DNA of 64,000 bases, taken from contig NZ_JAYFUM010000007.1 in assembly GCF_034929435.1 (NCBI RefSeq), positions 1 to 64,000 on the forward strand, read 5' to 3'. The notes under the pieces were generated by a model. The model was not told the origin of the DNA, searched no databases, and was given only the letters and a program-made list of their open reading frames with translations. The stretch is from Arcicella rigui. GTDB lineage: Bacteria > Bacteroidota > Bacteroidia > Cytophagales > Spirosomataceae. Shown here in pieces: positions 59,836-64,000 of the stretch; position 1 is the stretch's first letter, and every line of letters begins with the position of its first letter. The translations under genes and the position numbers were made by a program.

Positions 59836-60207
59836 ATGGAATTACGTAATTATGAAACGGTATTCATCTTAACTCCCGTTTTGTCTGAACAGCAGACAAA
59901 GGATGCCGTTGAAAAGTTCAAAAAGATCCTAACGGACAACAATGCTGAAATCGTAAACGAAGAAGCATGGGGAATACGTAAGCTGGCGTATCCTATCCAA
60001 AACAAACAAACTGGTTACTATTACATCGTTGAATTCAAAGCTGAAGGAACGTTAGTAGCTAAGTTGGAGCTTGAATACAAGCGTGACGAAAGAGTGATTC
60101 GTTTCTTGACAACTGTTCTTGATAAGCACGCAGTGGCATACAATGAGCGTAAGCAAAAAGGTTTAGTAGGTAAAAAACCAGCAGCTGCAGAAGCAAAAGC
60201 AGAGTAA
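59836..60207 (+). CDS. rpsF: 30S ribosomal protein S6
   Basis: A 123-residue ribosomal protein S6, which binds with S18 at the platform of the small subunit. Typical elements are the N-terminal strand ELRNYETVFILTPVLSEQQT, EAWGIRKLAYPIQNKQTGYY (about 44-63) and LELEYKRDERVIRFLTTVLD. The C-terminal tail is Ala/Lys/Glu-rich (KKPAAAEAKAE). It is the first gene of the rpsF-rpsR-rplI operon, directly behind the strong promoter. No ssb or priB gene lies between it and rpsR. Confidence 0.97.
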   Translation: MELRNYETVFILTPVLSEQQTKDAVEKFKKILTDNNAEIVNEEAWGIRKLAYPIQNKQTGYYYIVEFKAEGTLVAKLELEYKRDERVIRFLTTVLDKHAVAYNERKQKGLVGKKPAAAEAKAE

Positions 60208-60241
60208 GTAAGACATTCACGAAATTCAACATTTTGAAATC

Positions 60242-60493
60242 ATGACATTAGTAAACGAACCAGTTGACAAAAGCGTTGTACGCAAAAAATATTGCCGTTT
60301 CAGAAAATCAGGCATTAAATATATCGACTACAAAAACCCAGATTTCTTATTGAAGTTGGTAAATGAACAAGGAAAAATTCTTCCTCGTCGTCTTACTGGT
60401 ACTTCTTTGAAATTCCAACGTAAAGTTGCTGTGGCTATCAAACGTGCAAGACACTTGGCTTTATTGCCTTACGTGGCTGACGGATTGAAGTAG
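60242..60493 (+). CDS. rpsR: 30S ribosomal protein S18
   Basis: An 83-residue ribosomal protein S18, partner of S6. Typical features are KKYCRFRKSGIKYIDYKNPD at the N-terminus and ILPRRLTGTSLKFQRKVAVA followed by IKRARHLALLPYV at the C-terminus. The basic N-terminus has one cysteine (C18), so it is not the four-cysteine zinc-binding form. It lies 34 bp after rpsF. The gap to rplI is longer (94 bp) and holds a TAGGTTT-type word repeat. Confidence 0.97.
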   Translation: MTLVNEPVDKSVVRKKYCRFRKSGIKYIDYKNPDFLLKLVNEQGKILPRRLTGTSLKFQRKVAVAIKRARHLALLPYVADGLK

Positions 60494-60496
60494 TTT

Positions 60497-60575
60497 ATAA
60501 ATAAGGTTTTAGATAATAGGTTTTAGGTGATAGAATTAGGTAAAATGTACCACAATTAAAGCCCTAATACCTTAA
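60497..60575. repeat. TAGGTTT heptamer tract inside the ribosomal operon
   Basis: Words AAGGTTT, TAGATAA, TAGGTTT, TAGGTGA and TAGAATT follow in 7-bp phase from about 60506. CCCTAATACCTTA near 60560 is a weak complement. It separates rpsR from rplI. Confidence 0.6.
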
Positions 60576-60587
60576 TAAAATAATAAA

Positions 60588-61031
60588 ATGGAAATCATCT
60601 TAAAGACTGACATCGCAGGTCTCGGTTATAAAAATGACGTAGTTAACGTGAAGCCAGGATATGGCCGTAACTACTTGATTCCACAAGGTTTCGCAGTAAT
60701 GGCGACGGGATCAAACAAAAAAATCCTTGCTGAAAACATCAAGCAGGTAGCTCACAAGGCTGAGAAAGTAAAATTAGACGCATTGGCTTTAGCAGAATCT
60801 ATCGGTGAAATTACTTTAGCTATCGCAGCGAAAGTAGGTGAAAGCGGTAAAATCTTCGGTCGTGTTACTACTATCCAAATCTCTGAAGCTTTGAAAGAAA
60901 AAGGTTTCGATGTGGACAGAAAGAAAATCTCATTAGATACTGAAGTGAAATTCGTAGGTGATTTTACTGCTACTCTTGACTTACACAAAGAGGTTAAGCA
61001 CAAAGTAAAATTCACTGTAATTGCTGACTAA
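60588..61031 (+). CDS. rplI: 50S ribosomal protein L9
   Basis: A 147-residue ribosomal protein L9. The N-terminal rRNA-binding domain has MEIILKTDIAGLGYKNDVVN followed by VKPGYGRNYLIPQGFAVMA. A long connecting helix (about 45-75) leads to a C-terminal domain with GESGKIFGRVTTIQISEAL and DRKKISLDTEV. The length is normal. It is the last gene of the operon, with a strong terminator 40 bp downstream. Confidence 0.97.
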   Translation: MEIILKTDIAGLGYKNDVVNVKPGYGRNYLIPQGFAVMATGSNKKILAENIKQVAHKAEKVKLDALALAESIGEITLAIAAKVGESGKIFGRVTTIQISEALKEKGFDVDRKKISLDTEVKFVGDFTATLDLHKEVKHKVKFTVIAD

Positions 61032-61070
61032 TTTATGTTTGGCGTATATTACATCGGATAAATTTGAATA

Positions 61071-61117
61071 AAATAAAGAAAGCATCTCAGTATATGGGAT
61101 GCTTTCTTTATTTTTGT
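61071..61117 (+). terminator. Rho-independent terminator after rplI
   Basis: AAATAAAGAAAGCATC (61071-61086) pairs perfectly with GATGCTTTCTTTATTT (61098-61113) around an 11-base loop and is followed by T. Confidence 0.93.
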
Positions 61118-61229
61118 AAGATTTTATACTAAAGATTTTAAACTTATTTCTTTTTAAAAAGCAACGCTTTTATTTCAATGGGCGTCTTTTACACAGTACA
61201 CTCTCTAACTTTCCTTAACTTCAGTGAAT

Positions 61230-63983
61230 ATGTTTAAAAAATGGTTACTGATTTTTTTCTTCATCAGCCTTCCTACCTTTATGTTTGGGCAAATTACGAT
61301 TACTTCTCCTGTTTTAAGACAGGTAGTTCAGCGTAATTTGAATAATGAAGCAAGTCTTGCTATTGTGGGTAGTTACTCGCAACCGATTGATACTATCCAA
61401 GTACGATTTATCCCTGTAAAAACAGGTCAAGGCACAGCAATCGACTGGACGCTCTTGAGAGCAAACCCGCTTGGTGGATTGTTTAAAGGAAATATTACCG
61501 TGAAAGGTGGCTGGTATGCAATGGAAGTACGTGGACTTCTGAGAGGGAAAGTTGTGGGAAATGTTTCAAGAATTGAAAAAGTAGGTGTTGGAGAAGTATT
61601 CGTGATTGCCGGACAGTCGAATGCTGGAGGAAGTGGCTTGCGTTCTGCCAATGAAACGCCTGCTTCTGACGATAGAGTAAACTGTGCCAACTTCTTGAAA
61701 GATTACAGTGTAAATGGCTACAAACAAGAATTTGACCCCCAAAATACAAGTTATACAACTTATACTACTTCCAATTTTTCGATTATTCAGTTTTCTCAAC
61801 TGAGTAAAAATGTTACGATTGGACCATTAGGAATTGGCCCTTATTACTGGGGAAAAGTTGGAGATGCTTTGGCTTCTAAACTCAATGTTCCTATTATGTT
61901 TTTTAATGCAGGATGGGCAGGTTCTTCTGTAAGAGCGTGGCGTGAAAGTGCTGAAAAACCCACTGTTCCTGTTTTAGGAGATTTTCAAGACCCCGGCGTA
62001 CCACTTCGTTATTTTCCTGTGGGTTATCCTTACGAAAACCTAAATGCTGTTTTACGTTATTATGGCATTAACCTGGGTGTTCGTGCTGTTCTATGGATGG
62101 AAGGCGAAACACAAAACTTGGTCAATCTCGAAGCCATTGCACAAGGCAAAAAACCGCCTGTTACCATTGAAAATTATTTAGATAACCTTCAACGCTTGAT
62201 TACAAAAAGTCGTCAGGATTTAGGTACTAACAAATTGGCTTGGGTTGTGGCTCGTACTTCGTATTCAAGTCAGCGAGGTTGTGATTCTATCTTAGCTCCA
62301 CCAAAACCTTCGCCTATTATCGTGAATGCTCAAAATCAGGCAATTACAACTGATGCCCTTCGCCCGATTTATCCTGGACCTTTTACGGATAATATTCAAG
62401 TAGATTTTATTGGTGAACGTGATAGATGTGTACACTTTGTTGGGAAAGGTCTCGACCAAGTAGCTGACGCATGGATAAAAGCCTTGACAGAAGACAACAA
62501 GGATTTCTTCGGAACGGTTGAACCGATTTCACCAGATACGATACCAAACGTTTCTTTGGAATGTCTTTCTTCACAATTAGTGAGACTAAGTTTGCCCGAA
62601 GGTTATCAGCAATACAGATGGGTAAACGAAGTTACTTCTCAAGAATATACAACTCGTGTAGTAGATGTGCCATCGGGTACTTATATCGCTAAAGTTACAC
62701 GTTCTAATGGCAATATTATTCAAGTACCCAGTTTTTCAGTAAAAGCTAATGTGCCACCTAAAGCTCCTGTGATTAAGGCTTTATCTGATGTAAGTTTTTG
62801 TATCGGAACAACGGTCAATATCCAAAGTACTACCGAAGTTGAGAATCCCATTTACCAATGGACTGCACCGACGACGAATAGTATTTCGGCAACAGGGACA
62901 ATTGTAGCGGCTAATGAAGGTACTTATAAAGTAAGAGTGGTTGATAAAAACGCTTGTCTATCGCCTGTTTCCAACGAAATTGTACTTACAGCAAAGTCTC
63001 GTCCAGTTGCTCCAACGATTTCTTTTACAAGTTCAACGGAGTTTTGTGATGAGCAAAGCGTGACTTTGGTGTCGTCGAATGTTGGTGCTTCCAGTTATTT
63101 ATGGAGTACAGGCGAAACGACACAGAGTATCGTTGTCAAAGGTTCTGGTACATTCTCGGTACAGACTCGTGGAGCAAACAATTGTTTATCACCTGTATCG
63201 AAAGATAAAATTTCCACTTTTGTAAATCCTTTACCGAAAGCTCCAACCATCAGTGCTTTAGGAAATGTTGTTTTCTGTGACGGTGGAAGTGTAAACCTCC
63301 GTCTTACTCCACCTGATACCAAGCAATATTCTTTGGTTTGGGAAAGTAATGGTACGGTTTCAACACAATCTGCGGCTACAATCAAAATAACTGGCACGGA
63401 ATTAGTGAAAGGTTTTGTCCGTGATGACAACGGTTGTCTTTCTAAGGCTTCAAATGCTATTCAGATTACTAAAAAAGATAACCCAACACCTGTAAGTATT
63501 CTTCAAAAAGGTACTTATACATTGGCGGCTAAGTCGGCAAAGATACCAACAGAGTATGTTTGGTCGTTTGAAGGAAAGACATTAACGGATTTAGCTCCAT
63601 TAGATAGTGTTATCAGAGCAACTGATGCAGGAAAATATACTTTGGTCGGAAGAAATATTTATACCGTTAAAGAATTAGCTTCGCCTTTAGTGTGCGTGAC
63701 AGATGTGGTAAGTTATGATTTAAAATCTTATGACGACAGAGGGCTTTCAATTTACCCCAATCCTTCGTCAAATGGTAAGTTTTGGTTAGAAAGCCGTTAT
63801 GAATTAGAAAATACCGTGATTACTATTTTTTCAGTTGATGGCAAACAGCTTTATCAAATGAAAGTAGATGCTTTGAACAGTCCTAAATTATTAGATTTAA
63901 GTGCTTATCCCGAAGGAACTTACATACTTCGTGCGGCCAATAGTAATTTTAAAATATCCAAATTGATTTCAATCAATCGTTAA
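61230..63983 (+). CDS. Secreted SGNH (sialate O-acetylesterase-like) esterase with Ig-like domains and T9SS sorting tail
   Basis: A 917-residue multidomain exported protein (an in-frame ATG at 61224 would add two residues, and residue numbers here count from it). The signal peptide ends near MFGQ. The SGNH esterase domain (about 120-420) has block I VFVIAGQSNAGGSG (Ser132), NAGWAGSSVRAW, LWMEGETQN, and GERDRCVHFVGKG with D400/H404 as the candidate acid-His pair. Three Ig/PKD-like domains follow (about 515-760; CIGTTVNIQSTTEVENPIYQW, CDEQSVTLVSSNVGASSYLW, CDGGSVNLRL). The C-terminal about 75 residues are a type A T9SS sorting domain (LSIYPNPSSNGKFWLE ... LSAYPEGTYILRAANSNFKI). It should be exported through the T9SS and anchored or released at the surface. 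The acyl-sugar substrate is not known. Confidence 0.88.
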   Translation: MFKKWLLIFFFISLPTFMFGQITITSPVLRQVVQRNLNNEASLAIVGSYSQPIDTIQVRFIPVKTGQGTAIDWTLLRANPLGGLFKGNITVKGGWYAMEVRGLLRGKVVGNVSRIEKVGVGEVFVIAGQSNAGGSGLRSANETPASDDRVNCANFLKDYSVNGYKQEFDPQNTSYTTYTTSNFSIIQFSQLSKNVTIGPLGIGPYYWGKVGDALASKLNVPIMFFNAGWAGSSVRAWRESAEKPTVPVLGDFQDPGVPLRYFPVGYPYENLNAVLRYYGINLGVRAVLWMEGETQNLVNLEAIAQGKKPPVTIENYLDNLQRLITKSRQDLGTNKLAWVVARTSYSSQRGCDSILAPPKPSPIIVNAQNQAITTDALRPIYPGPFTDNIQVDFIGERDRCVHFVGKGLDQVADAWIKALTEDNKDFFGTVEPISPDTIPNVSLECLSSQLVRLSLPEGYQQYRWVNEVTSQEYTTRVVDVPSGTYIAKVTRSNGNIIQVPSFSVKANVPPKAPVIKALSDVSFCIGTTVNIQSTTEVENPIYQWTAPTTNSISATGTIVAANEGTYKVRVVDKNACLSPVSNEIVLTAKSRPVAPTISFTSSTEFCDEQSVTLVSSNVGASSYLWSTGETTQSIVVKGSGTFSVQTRGANNCLSPVSKDKISTFVNPLPKAPTISALGNVVFCDGGSVNLRLTPPDTKQYSLVWESNGTVSTQSAATIKITGTELVKGFVRDDNGCLSKASNAIQITKKDNPTPVSILQKGTYTLAAKSAKIPTEYVWSFEGKTLTDLAPLDSVIRATDAGKYTLVGRNIYTVKELASPLVCVTDVVSYDLKSYDDRGLSIYPNPSSNGKFWLESRYELENTVITIFSVDGKQLYQMKVDALNSPKLLDLSAYPEGTYILRAANSNFKISKLISINR

Positions 63984-64000
63984 AATTTTACGAAAGAAGT

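Noticed and set aside
1..64000. Apparent abundance of the word AAGTACTT / GTAC, possibly an uptake or modification signal
   Set aside because: Many cases come from frequent codon pairs such as AAA-GTA and GTA-CTT or the K-Y-F motif of the permeases. I could not count against expectation, so no claim is made; a genome-wide word count would decide it.

Overview
The window is a stretch of a low-GC (by eye a little under 40%) genome from the phylum Bacteroidota, most likely order Cytophagales. The evidence is a type IX secretion (T9SS) lipoprotein of the PorW/SprE type, a secreted esterase ending in a T9SS sorting domain, ECF sigma/FecR pairs with STN domains, DUF5777 and CusA-TolC fusion proteins, and a textbook Bacteroidota promoter (TTTG / TAnnTTTG) before rpsF. 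I saw no rRNA, tRNA, CRISPR array, prophage or insertion sequence.

Left third (1-22 kb, mostly minus strand): a large ABC exporter locus. Read in the direction of transcription it is an HlyD/MacA-like adaptor, one LolD/MacB-type ATPase, then seven consecutive paralogous MacB/FtsX permeases of 792-824 residues. Two plus-strand Uma2-family (PD-(D/E)XK-like) genes sit between permeases, and a four-helix-bundle (S23-like) gene sits between adaptor and ATPase inside inverted repeats. The gaps are full of short-word repeats.

Middle (22-40 kb): PorW/SprE; an orphan AtpZ-like protein; the cell-elongation pair mrdA-rodA; a protein with a degenerate aminoglycoside-phosphotransferase-like active site; a GNAT-like protein; an overlapping pair of a P-loop NTPase and a TPR protein (31.4-34.2 kb), the best candidate here for an undescribed two-gene system; cysS with two rhomboid proteases; and dxs.

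Right third (40-64 kb): a metal-efflux operon (small His-rich exported protein, CusA fused to TolC, CusB lipoprotein); a Rieske / DUF5777 / YceI group with a second YceI; DUF423; an ECF sigma-FecR-STN set followed by a TonB-C/TPR protein; a four-gene operon holding a DUF1080 hydrolase, a small sigma factor, an anti-sigma factor and a sorbosone-dehydrogenase-like cytochrome c; the ribosomal operon rpsF-rpsR-rplI; and a large SGNH esterase with Ig-like domains and a T9SS tail.

The most unusual structural signal is that at least ten intergenic gaps carry degenerate repeats with a period of 7 bp (sometimes 8). The words differ (GAGCTNT, GGATTTN, ATTCATA, TAGGTTT, GGCAATA and others) but the period is the same, and the words are often arranged as hairpin arms. 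They recall the heptameric STRR repeats of cyanobacteria.
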